A stretch of DNA of 64,000 nucleotides from Microbacterium ginsengisoli (lineage in GTDB: Bacteria; Actinomycetota; Actinomycetes; Actinomycetales; Microbacteriaceae). The notes below the pieces were generated by a model. The model saw only the letters and a program-made list of their open reading frames with translations, had not been told where the DNA came from and did not search any database. Below are positions 52,284 to 61,893 of the stretch, piece by piece. Position 1 is the stretch's first letter; each line of letters starts with the position of its first letter. The DNA is taken from the NCBI RefSeq assembly GCF_000956535.1, contig NZ_JYIY01000080.1:1-64000 (forward strand). Direction: 5' to 3'. The position numbers and the translations under genes are program-made.

Positions 52284-52667
52284 ATGCGCGTTGCAGCCCG
52301 ATGGCTCCTCGGCGTCGCGATGGTCGTCGCCGGCGTCTCCCACCTCACGTTCCTGCGGTCGGACTTCCGAGCCCAGGTGCCCGAGACGATCGCCGAGCTG
52401 TCGCCGCTCGACGAGGATCAGATCGTGCTCGCATCGGGCGTGGTCGAGATCGCCCTCGGCACCGCCGTGCTCGCGGCCCGGCGCCGACGCGGACTCGTGG
52501 GCGCGGTGCTCGCCGCCTTCTTCGTGGCCGTGTTCCCCGGCAACCTCGCCCAGTTCGCCAACCAGCGCAGCGCGTTCGGGCTCGACACCGACGCGAAGCG
52601 GTTCATCCGACTTCTCTTCCAGCCGGTCCTCGTGGTCTGGGCGCTGTGGGCGACGCGCCGCGGGTGA
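52284..52667 (+). CDS. DoxX-like small membrane protein
   Basis: A 127-aa protein with four hydrophobic helices: LLGVAMVVAGVSHLTFLR at the start, ASGVVEIALGTAVLA, FFVAVFPGNLAQFANQRSAF and LLFQPVLVVWALWA. The pattern matches the DoxX/DoxD-like family, which in actinobacteria is linked to redox stress and sulfur chemistry. The role is unspecific. It converges on the NYN-domain gene, with a hairpin between them. Confidence 0.82.
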   Translation: MRVAARWLLGVAMVVAGVSHLTFLRSDFRAQVPETIAELSPLDEDQIVLASGVVEIALGTAVLAARRRRGLVGAVLAAFFVAVFPGNLAQFANQRSAFGLDTDAKRFIRLLFQPVLVVWALWATRRG

Positions 52668-52689
52668 ACGGGGGCGACGCACCCATCGG

Positions 52690-52708
52690 CCGAGCGGCCG
52701 GCGCTCGG
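52690..52708. terminator. Hairpin between DoxX-like and NYN genes
   Basis: CCGAGCG, loop GCCGG and CGCTCGG form a perfect 7-base stem in the 48-base gap between convergent genes. It is a plausible bidirectional terminator. Confidence 0.55.
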
Positions 52709-52715
52709 GGGCGGA

Positions 52716-53576
52716 TCAGCGCTTCGCGTCGACCAACCGGATACGCACGATATTGTCGGTCTCGTCGAGCTCCGCGATCTCCGGATGCGCCGACACGAAC
52801 TCGCTGAAGCTGCGGTGTCCGAGCGCCTTCTCGCTGAACGACGGGTCGAGGCGCAGCAGCAGCGCCTTCACGGCCGACGCGTGCTGCCACTGCGACGGGT
52901 CCTTGTCGTTCTCGAGGCGCAGCGCGCGTTCGAGCAGCTCGGCGGCCGGGTCGACCTGGCGCTTCCGGGCGCGCGGGCGTGAGGGAGCGGCATCCTTCTT
53001 CTGCTCGGGAGCCGCGACCCCTGGAAGCGAGTCGTACGAGTCGAAGCGGTCGCACGCGGCGGCCAGAGACTTCGCGGTCGATCCCGCCACCCCGACGCCG
53101 ACCACGAAGCGTCCCAGGCGCTTGCAGCGCTGCGCGAGCGGCACATAGTCCGAGTCGCCCGCCGCGATCACGACGTGGGTGAGGTCGGGCAGGCGGAACA
53201 TGTCCTCGACGGCGTCGACCGCGAGCCGGATGTCGGCGCCGTTCTTGCCGTAGGCGGCCGCGGGGAACAGCTGCACGAGATCGACCGCGCGCGCGACGAG
53301 CTGCGAGCGGTACTCGGCGTTCACCGGGGCGGACCAGTCGGCGTAGGCGCGCACGAGAACCAGCGTGCCGAAGGACGTCGCATAGTCGATGATCGCGCCG
53401 ATGTCGACGGTGGCGGCGGCGAGACGTTCGGCGACCTCGGTGTCGCCCGTACCCTCGGCGATGCGGGTGCGGTCGCGGCTGTACGAGCCGCGGCCGTGCA
53501 CCCGGTCGTACCAGCTGATGACGATGTTGTCGAAGTCGAGGTACACCGCCACGCGGGGCGTCGTGGAGTCGGGCAT
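52716..53576 (-). CDS. NYN-domain protein with LOTUS/OST-HTH-like C-terminus
   Basis: A 286-aa protein. Residues ~1-165 form a NYN/PIN-like RNase fold with acidic motifs in VAVYLDFDNIVISW, the GADIRLAVDAVED helix and VVIAAGDSDYVPLAQRC. After a basic disordered linker (RPRARKRQ) a ~70-residue helical domain (KALLLRLDPSFSEKALGHRSF) resembles LOTUS/OST-HTH RNA-binding domains. It is probably an RNA-cleaving or RNA-binding protein; the target is unknown. Its start overlaps the Gfo/Idh gene's stop by one base (TGATG). Confidence 0.87.
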   Translation of the reverse strand: MPDSTTPRVAVYLDFDNIVISWYDRVHGRGSYSRDRTRIAEGTGDTEVAERLAAATVDIGAIIDYATSFGTLVLVRAYADWSAPVNAEYRSQLVARAVDLVQLFPAAAYGKNGADIRLAVDAVEDMFRLPDLTHVVIAAGDSDYVPLAQRCKRLGRFVVGVGVAGSTAKSLAAACDRFDSYDSLPGVAAPEQKKDAAPSRPRARKRQVDPAAELLERALRLENDKDPSQWQHASAVKALLLRLDPSFSEKALGHRSFSEFVSAHPEIAELDETDNIVRIRLVDAKR

Positions 53577-54559
53577 CAGCTCTCCCCGGGGTAGCTCACG
53601 CCGAGCTGGGAGCGGATGTCATCGAGTGCCGCCATGATCGCCACCGTCTCGTCGATCGGCAGCAGATCGCTGTCGCGCCCGCCGTCCGCGATGATGCGCT
53701 CGGCGGCCAGTGCCTGGTGCTGCATGCCGCGCCCCGTGACGCGGTTCTCCCACGTCTCGGCGACCGTTCCGTCGGGGAGGGTGAGGCGCGCGGTCGTCGG
53801 CGTGTACCAGACGTGGTCGATGTCGATGCGGGCAGCGGTGCCGATGACGTGCGCGACGTTCGGGCCGGCGGCCCGCGACGACGACAGCGTCGTCGCGATC
53901 GCGCCGCCGGCGTGGGTCGAGATCGTGGCGACCTCGGTGTCGGCGCCCGTCTCGCCGAGGCGTCCGCGGGCGACGAGGGATTCCGGTGCGCCCAGCAGAT
54001 CCCACGCGAACGAGATCGGGTAGATGCCGAGGTCGAGCAGGGCGCCCCCGCCGAGCGCGAGCGCGTTGATGCGGTGCGAGGGATCGGTCGGCAGCGACTG
54101 CGTGTGGTCGGCCGTCACCGTGCGCACCTCCCCCAGCCGGCCGCCGCGCACGAGCTCGCGCACCCAGGCCATGTGCGGCAGGTAGCGGGTCCACATGGCT
54201 TCCATCGCGAGCACGCCCGCCGAGCGCGCCGCGTCGCGCACGGCCGCCGCCTGCGCGGCATCCTGGGTGAACGCCTTCTCCACCAGCACGTGCTTGCCGT
54301 GCGCGATCGCCGCGAGGGCGTTCTCGGCGTGCAGCGGATGCGGCGTCGCGACATAGACGATGTCGACGTCCGGGTCTGCGACCAGCGCCTCATACGACCC
54401 GTGCGCCCGCGGGATCTCGAACCTGTCGGCGAACCGCGCCGACGACTCGGCCGAGCGCGAGCCCACAGCCGCGACGTCCAGGCCTGCGTGCCGAAGGTCG
54501 GAGGTGAAGGATGTCGCGATCCCACCGGTCGCGAGGATGCCCCATCGAAGCCCGCTCAT
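53576..54559 (-). CDS. Gfo/Idh/MocA-family oxidoreductase
   Basis: A 327-aa NAD(P)-dependent dehydrogenase. The Rossmann motif is GILATGGIATSFTSDL; the family's catalytic lysine is in GKHVLVEKAFTQD, with YVATPHPLHAENAL ahead of it. The C-terminal half (GGGALLDLGIYPISF) is the alpha/beta sugar-binding domain. It probably acts on a sugar, inositol or trans-dihydrodiol. The ATG lies six bases after TACGCT, so the transcript is leaderless. Divergent from the M20 peptidase gene. Confidence 0.9.
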   Translation of the reverse strand: MSGLRWGILATGGIATSFTSDLRHAGLDVAAVGSRSAESSARFADRFEIPRAHGSYEALVADPDVDIVYVATPHPLHAENALAAIAHGKHVLVEKAFTQDAAQAAAVRDAARSAGVLAMEAMWTRYLPHMAWVRELVRGGRLGEVRTVTADHTQSLPTDPSHRINALALGGGALLDLGIYPISFAWDLLGAPESLVARGRLGETGADTEVATISTHAGGAIATTLSSSRAAGPNVAHVIGTAARIDIDHVWYTPTTARLTLPDGTVAETWENRVTGRGMQHQALAAERIIADGGRDSDLLPIDETVAIMAALDDIRSQLGVSYPGES

Positions 54560-54612
54560 GCGTCGAGCGTAGCCCTGCGGCATCTGCCGGTGCGCGGTCG
54601 TAGGCTCGGGGG

Positions 54613-55941
54613 GTGACCACCGCGATCGACAGGTTCATCGAGCTGCTGCGCATCCCGACGGTGTCGTCGGTCGACGAGGAGGCGGTCGACTGGGGCGTCT
54701 TCGCGACCTTCCGCTCGGCGCTCGCGAAGCTCTACCCGCTCGTGCACGAGCGGCTCGAGGTCGAGCTCGTTGCGGGCCATGCGCTGCTGATCCGCTGGCC
54801 CGGACGCAGCTCCGGCGCCCCGCTCGTGCTCATGGCGCACCAGGACGTCGTGCCCGCAGACCCCGCCGAGTGGACGACCCCGCCCTTCGATCCGACGGTG
54901 TTCGGCGAGGGCGAGGACGAGACGATCCGCGCCCGCGGCGCGATCGACGACAAGGGCGCGCTGGTGGCGATCCTCGAGGCCGTCGAGGCCCTGCTCGCGG
55001 ACGGGTTCTCGCCCGCGCGCGACGTCTACCTCGCCTTCGGCCACAACGAGGAGACCGCGGGCGACGGCGCCGGCGCGATCGTCGCCGTGCTCGACGAACG
55101 CGGCGTGCGGCCCGGCCTCGTGCTCGACGAGGGCGGCGCCGTCGTCGAGGGCGTGCTGCCGGGCGTGACGCGGCCGACCGCGGTGATCGGCGTCGCCGAG
55201 CGCGGCGTCATGACCCTCACGCTCACCGTCGCCGAGGCCGGCGGGCACGCCTCCACACCGCCGCGGATGCCCGCGACCGCTCGGCTCGCGCGCGCGATCG
55301 ATCGTCTGCGCCGAACCCCGTTCCGCACTCGCATCACCCCGCCCGTGCGCGCGATGTTCGCCACGGCCGCGCAGGCGGCGCCGCCGGCGCTCGCCGCCGT
55401 GTTCCGCTCGCTCGGGTGGACGGGGCCCGTGCTCTCCCGGGCGCTGGCACTCCTCGGTCCCGAGACGAACGCGCTGGTTCGCACCACGGCCGTCGTCACC
55501 GAGCTGAGCGGGGCGACGGGCGAGAACGTGCTCGCCACGCGCGCCAGGGCGGTCGTCAACATCCGCCTTCTCCCGGGCGACACGGTCGAGGGAGTCACCC
55601 GGCACGTGCGTCGCGCCGTGCGCGACGACCGGGTCGAGGTCGAGGTGTTCCGCGCGTCGAACCCGTCGCCGGTCTCGCCGTGGCGCGGTGAGCCGTGGCA
55701 GCGTCTCTCGGCCGCCGTCCGGTCGGCTCTCGGTGACGACGTGCTGGCGACCCCGTACGTGCAGTTGGGGGCGAGCGACTCGCGGTTCTTCACCGCGATC
55801 AGCGAGCACGTCTACCGGTTCACGCCGTTCCACCTGACGCGCGCGGAGCGCGACTGCCTGCACGCTCCCGACGAGCGCATCCGCGTGCAGGTCTGGCTGC
55901 GCGGGATCGAGTTCTACCGCGACCTGCTGCGCGCGAGCTGA
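54613..55941 (+). CDS. M20-family metallopeptidase
   Basis: A 442-aa di-zinc peptidase or deacylase (ArgE/DapE/carboxypeptidase group). Ligands lie in LMAHQDVVPAD (His, Asp), RGAIDDKGA (bridging Asp) and FGHNEETAGDGAG (catalytic Glu and ligand), with a dimerisation domain around residues 190-330 and a distal His in the C-terminal block. The GTG at 54613 lies six bases after TAGGCT, indicating a leaderless transcript. It is probably cytoplasmic. Its substrate could be a dipeptide or N-acyl amino acid. Confidence 0.92.
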   Translation: MTTAIDRFIELLRIPTVSSVDEEAVDWGVFATFRSALAKLYPLVHERLEVELVAGHALLIRWPGRSSGAPLVLMAHQDVVPADPAEWTTPPFDPTVFGEGEDETIRARGAIDDKGALVAILEAVEALLADGFSPARDVYLAFGHNEETAGDGAGAIVAVLDERGVRPGLVLDEGGAVVEGVLPGVTRPTAVIGVAERGVMTLTLTVAEAGGHASTPPRMPATARLARAIDRLRRTPFRTRITPPVRAMFATAAQAAPPALAAVFRSLGWTGPVLSRALALLGPETNALVRTTAVVTELSGATGENVLATRARAVVNIRLLPGDTVEGVTRHVRRAVRDDRVEVEVFRASNPSPVSPWRGEPWQRLSAAVRSALGDDVLATPYVQLGASDSRFFTAISEHVYRFTPFHLTRAERDCLHAPDERIRVQVWLRGIEFYRDLLRAS

Positions 55942-56019
55942 CGTCGAAGCCGGCGGCGGGATCGCGCCGGAGGCTGCGCGGCCGCCCGGCCGGGCCCGCG
56001 TCGCCGCGGCGGTCGGGTC

Positions 56020-57324
56020 TCAGCCGAGCGCCTGCACCAGGTCGGCGATGATCTCGTCGGGATCCTCGAGGCCGATCGACAGTCGCACGGTGGTCTCGGA
56101 GATGCCCGCCACGGCTCGCTGGTCGGGCGTCAGGTGGCTGTGGGTCATGGACGCCGGGTGGGCGACCATGCTGCGCGCGTCGCCGATGTTCGCGACGAGC
56201 CGCAGCAGCCGCAGCCGCTCGACGAACTGCTCGACGAGGGCGAAGTCGCCGTCGGCGTCCCCGGTCGAGACGAGGTCGACGGAGAACACGGATGCCGCAC
56301 CCCGCGGAAGGTACGCGAGGGCCGCCGCGTGCCACGGGCTGTCGGGGAGCGATGGATGGTGCACCTTCGCGATGCGTGGGTGGTCGGCGAGGGTGGACGC
56401 GACCTTCTCGGCGCTCTCGCTGTGCCGGCCGAGCCTCAGGTCGAGGGTCTCGACGCCCTGCAGCAGCTGGAAGGCGCTCGTCGCCGACAGCGTCGGACCG
56501 AGGTCGTGCACGTACTTCGTCTTGATCAGTGCGATGAAGGGCGACCCCCGCTCGCCAAACCGTTCGACGAGGCTGCCGCCGCCGGTGCGCGCGTAGGGCG
56601 CGGTCAGCTGCGGCCAGCGCTCGGGGTGCGCCGTGAAGTCGAACGTGCCGAGGTCGACGATCACGCCGCCGAGGGTCGAGCCGTGACCGCCGAGGAACTT
56701 CGTCGCCGAGTGCACGACGATGTCGGCGCCGAATTCCTTCGGGCGCTGCAGGGCCGGGGTCGCCACGGTGTTGTCGATCACGAGCGGAAGCCCCGCCGCG
56801 TGGGCGACCTCGGCGACCTCGCTCACCCGCAGCACCTGGGCGAGGGGGTTCGCGACCGACTCCGCGAACAGCACGCGCGTCGTCGGACGGATGGCCGCGC
56901 GCCAGGCGTCGATGTCGTCCTGGTCGACGAACGTCACCTCGATGCCCCAGTCGGGGAACGTGTCGTGCAGCAGGTCGACGGTGCCGCCGTAGAGCTGGCT
57001 GGCGGCGACGATGTGCTGTCCCTGGTGCACGAGGGCGAGGAGGGAGAGAGCGACCGCGGCCTGTCCCGAGGCGACGCCTGCGGCAGCGATGCCGCCCTCG
57101 AGAGCGGCGATGCGCTCCTCGAGCACGAGAACGGTGGGGTTCGCAGCGCGCGAGTAGATGTCGCCGTTCTTGCGCAGTGCGAACAGGTCACGCGCTTCGG
57201 CGAGCGAGGAGAACGCGAACGCGGCGGACTGGTAGATCGGCGGCACGGCGGTGTGCACCTCGGTGCGCGGGTCGTAGCCCGCCTGCACCTGGGCCGTCGC
57301 GAGCGAGCGTTCGGGGAGCGTCAT
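56020..57324 (-). CDS. metY: O-acetylhomoserine sulfhydrylase/aminocarboxypropyltransferase
   Basis: A 434-aa PLP enzyme of the Cys/Met metabolism family that makes homocysteine from O-acetylhomoserine and sulfide. The PLP lysine is in [13 protein letters not shown], with the phosphate loop in [16 protein letters not shown] and substrate residues in [10 protein letters not shown]. The length (~430, with the inserts around 230-290) separates MetY from MetB/MetC. The ATG lies six bases after GACAAT, so there is no room for a leader riboswitch. It stands alone. Confidence 0.92.
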   Translation of the reverse strand: MTLPERSLATAQVQAGYDPRTEVHTAVPPIYQSAAFAFSSLAEARDLFALRKNGDIYSRAANPTVLVLEERIAALEGGIAAAGVASGQAAVALSLLALVHQGQHIVAASQLYGGTVDLLHDTFPDWGIEVTFVDQDDIDAWRAAIRPTTRVLFAESVANPLAQVLRVSEVAEVAHAAGLPLVIDNTVATPALQRPKEFGADIVVHSATKFLGGHGSTLGGVIVDLGTFDFTAHPERWPQLTAPYARTGGGSLVERFGERGSPFIALIKTKYVHDLGPTLSATSAFQLLQGVETLDLRLGRHSESAEKVASTLADHPRIAKVHHPSLPDSPWHAAALAYLPRGAASVFSVDLVSTGDADGDFALVEQFVERLRLLRLVANIGDARSMVAHPASMTHSHLTPDQRAVAGISETTVRLSIGLEDPDEIIADLVQALG

Positions 57325-57378
57325 GCGCTCATTGTCGCGGCTCGATCTTTGTGCCGCACCTTCGTGTGTCCGCGCGTG

Positions 57379-60300
57379 TCAGGAGTCGCCGGCGAGGGCT
57401 TTGACGATGCGCGGGAGAGAGACCGACTCGGCCGTGCCGAGGCGCTGGGCGAACAGGCTCACCCGCAGCTCCTCGAGCAGCCACCGCGCCCGCACGAGCG
57501 GGGCCGGCGCTCCGGGCGGCAGCGGTAGCGTGCCGCCCGCGTCGGCGTAGGCGGTTGCCGCGCGCTCGAACTCGGTCTGGCGCTGCCGGTCGCGGCCGGG
57601 GTTGTCGCCGAGGGCGGCGAGGCGGTCGAGAGACCCCTGGAGGTAGCGGGGGAGGTGGGCGAGACGGTCGAGGCCGGTCGCCGAGACGAACCCGGGGTGC
57701 ACGAGGCCGGCCAGCTGGCCGCGCACATCGGCGAGCGGGGCGATGAGGGTGATCGACGTCTGCGCCTTGAGCGCCCGCTCCACGTCGCGCGCGAGCACGA
57801 GGATGCGCGCGGTGAGCGAGACGGCGGCGAACAGCGCATCGGTCACCTCGGACGAGAACGCGTCGCGCGCGGCGGTGAAGGCCTCGCGGGTGCGGATGCC
57901 GCCGGGGTGCCGCGCGATCACGGCGTCGGCGACGGCGCCGCGGGCATCCTCGACGAGCGCCCGGGCGCTCGGGTAGGGCGATGCGGCAAGGGCGAGCTTC
58001 TCGGTGGCGGTGAGGTGCTCGAGCACGTAGGCGGCGGGGGAAGGTACGGCGAGCAGCAGCAGGCGCCGCACACCGTCACGCGTGGCGCGGGCGGCGGCCT
58101 CCGGGGTCGCCTGGATGCGCAGCGCCACGCTCTCGCCCTCATCGACGAGCGCGGGGTAGCCGCGCACCGTGCCACCGGCGACCCGGCTGTCGACGAGCTC
58201 GGGCAGGACGTCGAGGTCGAAGTCGGTGAGACCGGCGCGTTCGACGAAGCCGCCCGCGACGGGCCCCGTCTGGCGGGGCCCGGGAACGGGTGCGGATGCC
58301 GCGGCCTGTGGCCCGCGCGCGAGGGATCGCGCGACCGAGGAGCGCGCGCGGTCGGCGAGGCGGGACTGCAGGTCGGCGAGGTCGCGTCCGCTGCCGACCG
58401 CGCGGCCGCGATCGTCGACGACGCGGAACGACACGGCGAGGTGGGCGGGCACGCGGTCGAGCTCGAAGTCGGCGCCCGACACCGGCTGGCTGGCGACGCG
58501 TCGGATGCGGTCGGCGAGCGCCTCGGCGAGGGAGCGCGCCGGGAGTCCGTCGTGATGTTCGGGGGCGTCGGCGGCGATCTCCTCGGCGAACCGCGCGGCG
58601 AAGTCGGCGGCCGGTACGACGTGGCGGCGGATGACCTTGGGGAGGGCACGGATGAGGGCCGCGATCAGCTCGTCGCGCATCCCGGGCACCTGCCAGTCGA
58701 AGCCCGCGGGCTGGAGCGAGGCGAGCAGGGCGAGCGGCACGATCGCCGTCACGCCGTCGTCGGGAGCGCCCGGCTCGAAGCGGTAGGCGAGCTGCAGCAC
58801 CTGGTCGCCCTGCGTCCACCGCGCGGGGAAGTCGCCGGCGGCGGCCGTGCCGGACCCGTCGAGCAGGTCGTCCTCGCGCAGGTCGAGCAGGTGCGGGGTG
58901 CGGGACGCGGCATCCTTCCACCACGTCTCGAACGAGCGCAGGTCGAACACGTCGCGCGGGATGCGGGCGTCGTAGAACGCGAACACCGCCTCGTCGCCGG
59001 CGAGGATGTCGCGTCGACGCTCGCGCTCTTCGACCTTCTCGAGTCGGCGTCGCAGGTCGAGGTTGCGTCGAGCGAAGGCGGTGAGCGTCTTGCCCAGGCG
59101 TGTCGGGTCCCAGTCCTCCTCGACGAGCGCGTGCCGCACGAAGAGCTCCCGGGCGAGGTCCCGATCGAACCGGGCCAGCTGCACCCGGCGGCGCGGGATG
59201 ATCTCGACCCCGAACAGCGTCACCTTCTCGGCTGCGACGGCGGCGCCGGCATCTTTCGACCAGTGCGGGTCGCTGAGCTGACGTTTCGCGAGGTCGCCCG
59301 CGAGGGCCTCCGCCCAGGCGGGATCGATCGCCGCGGCCGTGCGGGCGTACAGCCTGCTCGTCTCGACCAGCTCGGCCGCCATGACCGCGTCGGGAGCCTT
59401 GGCCCTCACGCCCGAGCCGGGGAAGATCGCGAAGCGCGCCCCCCGCGCCCCGCGGTACTCGGCCGCCGGGCGGCGTCCCTTCGGCGGTGCGGAGCCGGCG
59501 AGCCGGTCGTCACGGATGCCGATGTGGGACAGGAGCCCCGCGAGGATGGCCGTGTGCACAGCCACCGGGTCGGCCGCGGCATCCGTCGTCCTGTGCGTCC
59601 CGCCGATCTGGGCGCTCAGCTGCCGGTGCACGTCGAACCACTCGCGCACCCGCACGTAGTTCAAGAACTCGGCGCGGCACGCGCGGCGGAACGCGCTCGA
59701 GCCGAGCGCGGACTGCTGGGCCCGCAGGTGGCGCCAGAGGTTCAGGAGCGTGAGGAAGTCGCTCGTCGGGTCGGTGAAGCGGGCGTGCTGCCGGTCGGCC
59801 TCCTCGCGGCGCTCCTCGGGGCGTTCGCGGACATCCTGGATCGACAGGCCCGCGACGATCGGCAGCACGTCGGCGACGACGCCGGTGCGCTCCGCCTCGA
59901 TGAGCATGCGGGCGAAGCGCGGGTCGATCGGGAGGCGGGAGAGCCGGGTGCCGACCTTCGTGAGACGGATGCCGTCGCGGGACCGGGTCACGGCACCGAG
60001 CTCGACGAGCAGGTCGACCGCCGCCGTGACCCCGCGGGAGTCCGGCGGGGTGAGGAACGGGAACTCGGCGATGTCGCCGAAGCCGAGCGCCAGCATCTGC
60101 AGCACGACCGACGCGAGCGAGGTGCGCAGCACCTCGGGTTCGGTGAACTCGGGCCGGCGGTCGAAGTCGGCCTCCGCGTAGAGCCGGATGGCGACGCCCG
60201 GCGCCGTGCGGCCCGCGCGGCCCGAGCGCTGCTGCGCCGACGCCTGCGAGATCGCCTCGATCGGCAGGCGCTGCACCTTCGAGCGGGCGCTGTAGCGCGA

Positions 60301-61293
60301 GATGCGGGCGGTGCCGGTGTCGACGACGTAGCGGATGCCCGGAACGGTGAGGCTCGTCTCGGCGACGTTGGTCGAGAGGATGACGCGGCGTCGGAGTCCT
60401 GCGACGGTCGACGGCTCGAACACCCGGTGCTGCTCCGCGGCCGACAGACGCCCGTACAACGGCAGCACCTCGGTCGGCGAGCGGTCGCTCGCGAAGGCGG
60501 CGCGCACGGCATCGGCCGCATCGCGGATCTCCGCCTCGCCGGGGAGGAACACGAGCACGTCGCCGCGGGGCTCGGCATCGAGCTCGCGCAATGCCGCCAC
60601 GATCGCGGACACCTCGTCGGCGTCGCCGGGGGGAGAGGCCGCATCCTCGTCGTCGGCATCGTCCGCATCGTCGGGGAGCTCGGCGACGAGAGGGCGGTAC
60701 CGCACCTCGACCGGGTAGGTGCGGCCGGACACCTCGATGACGGGCGCGGGGGAGCCCGCGGCATCCGAAAAATGACGCGCGAAGCTCTCGGGGTCGATCG
60801 TCGCCGACGTCACGATGACCTTCAGGTCGGGACGCTGCGGGAGGATGCGTCGCAGGTAGCCGAGCAGGAAGTCGATGTTGAGCGAGCGCTCGTGCGCCTC
60901 GTCGATGATGATCGTGTCGTAGCGGCGCAGCAGCCGGTCGCGGTGGATCTCGTTGAGCAGGATGCCGTCGGTGACGAGCGCGATGCGGGTCTCATCGGTC
61001 ACCTGGTCGGTGAAGCGCACCTTGTATCCGACGAGACCGCCGACCTCGACCCGCAGCTCCTGCGCGATGCGTTCGGCGATCGTCCGCGCCGCGAGCCGGC
61101 GGGGCTGCGTGTGGGCGATGCTCTCGCGGCCGAGCTCGAGGCAGATCTTCGGCAGCTGGGTGGTCTTGCCGGAACCGGTCGCGCCCGCGACGATGACGAC
61201 CTGGTGGTCGCGGATCGCTGTGGCGATCTCGTCCCGCGCGGCACTGACGGGCAGCTCGGCCGGGTAGACGATGACGGGCTGCGCGGGGGGCAT
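57379..61293 (-). CDS. hrpA: ATP-dependent RNA helicase HrpA
   Basis: A 1304-aa DEAH/RHA helicase. Motif I is VAGATGSGKTTQLP, motif II IIIDEAHERSLN, motif III VTSATIDPESF and motif VI QRSGRAGRTAPG. The helicase-associated and OB-fold domains (~480-600) and the long HrpA-specific DUF3418 C-terminus (~750-1300) follow. It acts on structured mRNAs and stalled ribosomes. I place the start at ATG 61293, because TAGGAT (61308-61303) lies nine bases upstream; GTG 61302 would touch the -10. The upstream marR stop overlaps this promoter. Confidence 0.95.
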   Translation of the reverse strand: MPPAQPVIVYPAELPVSAARDEIATAIRDHQVVIVAGATGSGKTTQLPKICLELGRESIAHTQPRRLAARTIAERIAQELRVEVGGLVGYKVRFTDQVTDETRIALVTDGILLNEIHRDRLLRRYDTIIIDEAHERSLNIDFLLGYLRRILPQRPDLKVIVTSATIDPESFARHFSDAAGSPAPVIEVSGRTYPVEVRYRPLVAELPDDADDADDEDAASPPGDADEVSAIVAALRELDAEPRGDVLVFLPGEAEIRDAADAVRAAFASDRSPTEVLPLYGRLSAAEQHRVFEPSTVAGLRRRVILSTNVAETSLTVPGIRYVVDTGTARISRYSARSKVQRLPIEAISQASAQQRSGRAGRTAPGVAIRLYAEADFDRRPEFTEPEVLRTSLASVVLQMLALGFGDIAEFPFLTPPDSRGVTAAVDLLVELGAVTRSRDGIRLTKVGTRLSRLPIDPRFARMLIEAERTGVVADVLPIVAGLSIQDVRERPEERREEADRQHARFTDPTSDFLTLLNLWRHLRAQQSALGSSAFRRACRAEFLNYVRVREWFDVHRQLSAQIGGTHRTTDAAADPVAVHTAILAGLLSHIGIRDDRLAGSAPPKGRRPAAEYRGARGARFAIFPGSGVRAKAPDAVMAAELVETSRLYARTAAAIDPAWAEALAGDLAKRQLSDPHWSKDAGAAVAAEKVTLFGVEIIPRRRVQLARFDRDLARELFVRHALVEEDWDPTRLGKTLTAFARRNLDLRRRLEKVEERERRRDILAGDEAVFAFYDARIPRDVFDLRSFETWWKDAASRTPHLLDLREDDLLDGSGTAAAGDFPARWTQGDQVLQLAYRFEPGAPDDGVTAIVPLALLASLQPAGFDWQVPGMRDELIAALIRALPKVIRRHVVPAADFAARFAEEIAADAPEHHDGLPARSLAEALADRIRRVASQPVSGADFELDRVPAHLAVSFRVVDDRGRAVGSGRDLADLQSRLADRARSSVARSLARGPQAAASAPVPGPRQTGPVAGGFVERAGLTDFDLDVLPELVDSRVAGGTVRGYPALVDEGESVALRIQATPEAAARATRDGVRRLLLLAVPSPAAYVLEHLTATEKLALAASPYPSARALVEDARGAVADAVIARHPGGIRTREAFTAARDAFSSEVTDALFAAVSLTARILVLARDVERALKAQTSITLIAPLADVRGQLAGLVHPGFVSATGLDRLAHLPRYLQGSLDRLAALGDNPGRDRQRQTEFERAATAYADAGGTLPLPPGAPAPLVRARWLLEELRVSLFAQRLGTAESVSLPRIVKALAGDS

Positions 61294-61305
61294 GGCCGTC
61301 ACATC

Positions 61306-61800
61306 CTACCGGCGGGGACGCCCGCCGCCGGCGGGGTCGTCGTCGTCGACCACGCCTTCGTTCAGTGCAGCGACGAAGCCGTCGAGTGCGCGGGCGAGGG
61401 CGTCGCGCTCGACGTCCGAGAGGCTGGCCGCGGCCTCGAGCTGGTGCTCGTGCGCGGCGCGCAGCACCTTTCGCACGGGGGAGTCGGCGGGGATGGTGGG
61501 TTCCAGCACGATGCTGCGCCGGTCGCTCGGATGCGCCGCGCGGCGGAGCAGCCCGGTGTTCTCGAGCCGGTCGATGATGGCCGTCGCTGCCGCGCTCGAT
61601 GCGTCGAGGGTGCGGGCCACCTCGCTCGGGGTGACAGCGTGCCGCGCCTCCTCCGCGTCGAGCAGCAGCCGCACGAGATCGAGGTCGCGTCCGCCGAGCC
61701 CGAGGCGCCGCCGCACGTCGCGCTCCGCGTCGCCGAGTGCGCGCTGCATACCCGCGAGCGAGCGCAGCAGTCGCTCGGGGTCCGTCGTGTACGCGCTCAC
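61306..61800 (-). CDS. MarR-family transcriptional regulator
   Basis: A 164-aa winged-helix regulator: helix region LDLVRLLLDAEEARHAV, HTH TPSEVARTLDASSAAATAII, wing RRAAHPSDRRSIVLEPT and a C-terminal dimerisation helix. A Gly/Arg tail ends the protein. The GTG at 61800 follows GAGGAGG. It is divergent from the DUF7882 gene, with TTAGCTAA in the shared promoter region, and precedes hrpA. Likely autorepressor and regulator of its divergent neighbour. Confidence 0.9.
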   Translation of the reverse strand: MSAYTTDPERLLRSLAGMQRALGDAERDVRRRLGLGGRDLDLVRLLLDAEEARHAVTPSEVARTLDASSAAATAIIDRLENTGLLRRAAHPSDRRSIVLEPTIPADSPVRKVLRAAHEHQLEAAASLSDVERDALARALDGFVAALNEGVVDDDDPAGGGRPRR

Positions 61801-61837
61801 GTCGCCGCCTCCTCGCGGAGCAGTCTACCCGCGATGG

Positions 61838-61868
61838 TTTGCTGATTTAGCTAATCTAGTGAGATACT
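61838..61868 (+). promoter_or_regulatory. DUF7882 promoter with TTAGCTAA operator
   Basis: A -35-like TTGCTG (61839-61844) and -10 GATACT (61863-61868) are 18 bases apart. The 8-base palindrome TTAGCTAA (61847-61854), inside the imperfect dyad GATTTAGCTAATC, lies in the spacer. The DNA is strikingly AT-rich for this genome. The divergent MarR gene makes it the likely operator. Confidence 0.5.
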
Positions 61869-61893
61869 CAGCCAGCGAACGAAAGGATGACTC

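Noticed and set aside
57655..61845. A 1396-codon frame on the plus strand
   Set aside because: It lies opposite hrpA and is an antisense shadow; the translation is low-complexity (Arg/Gly/Asp/Val) and has no start site or domain, while the minus strand encodes a full set of DEAH helicase motifs.
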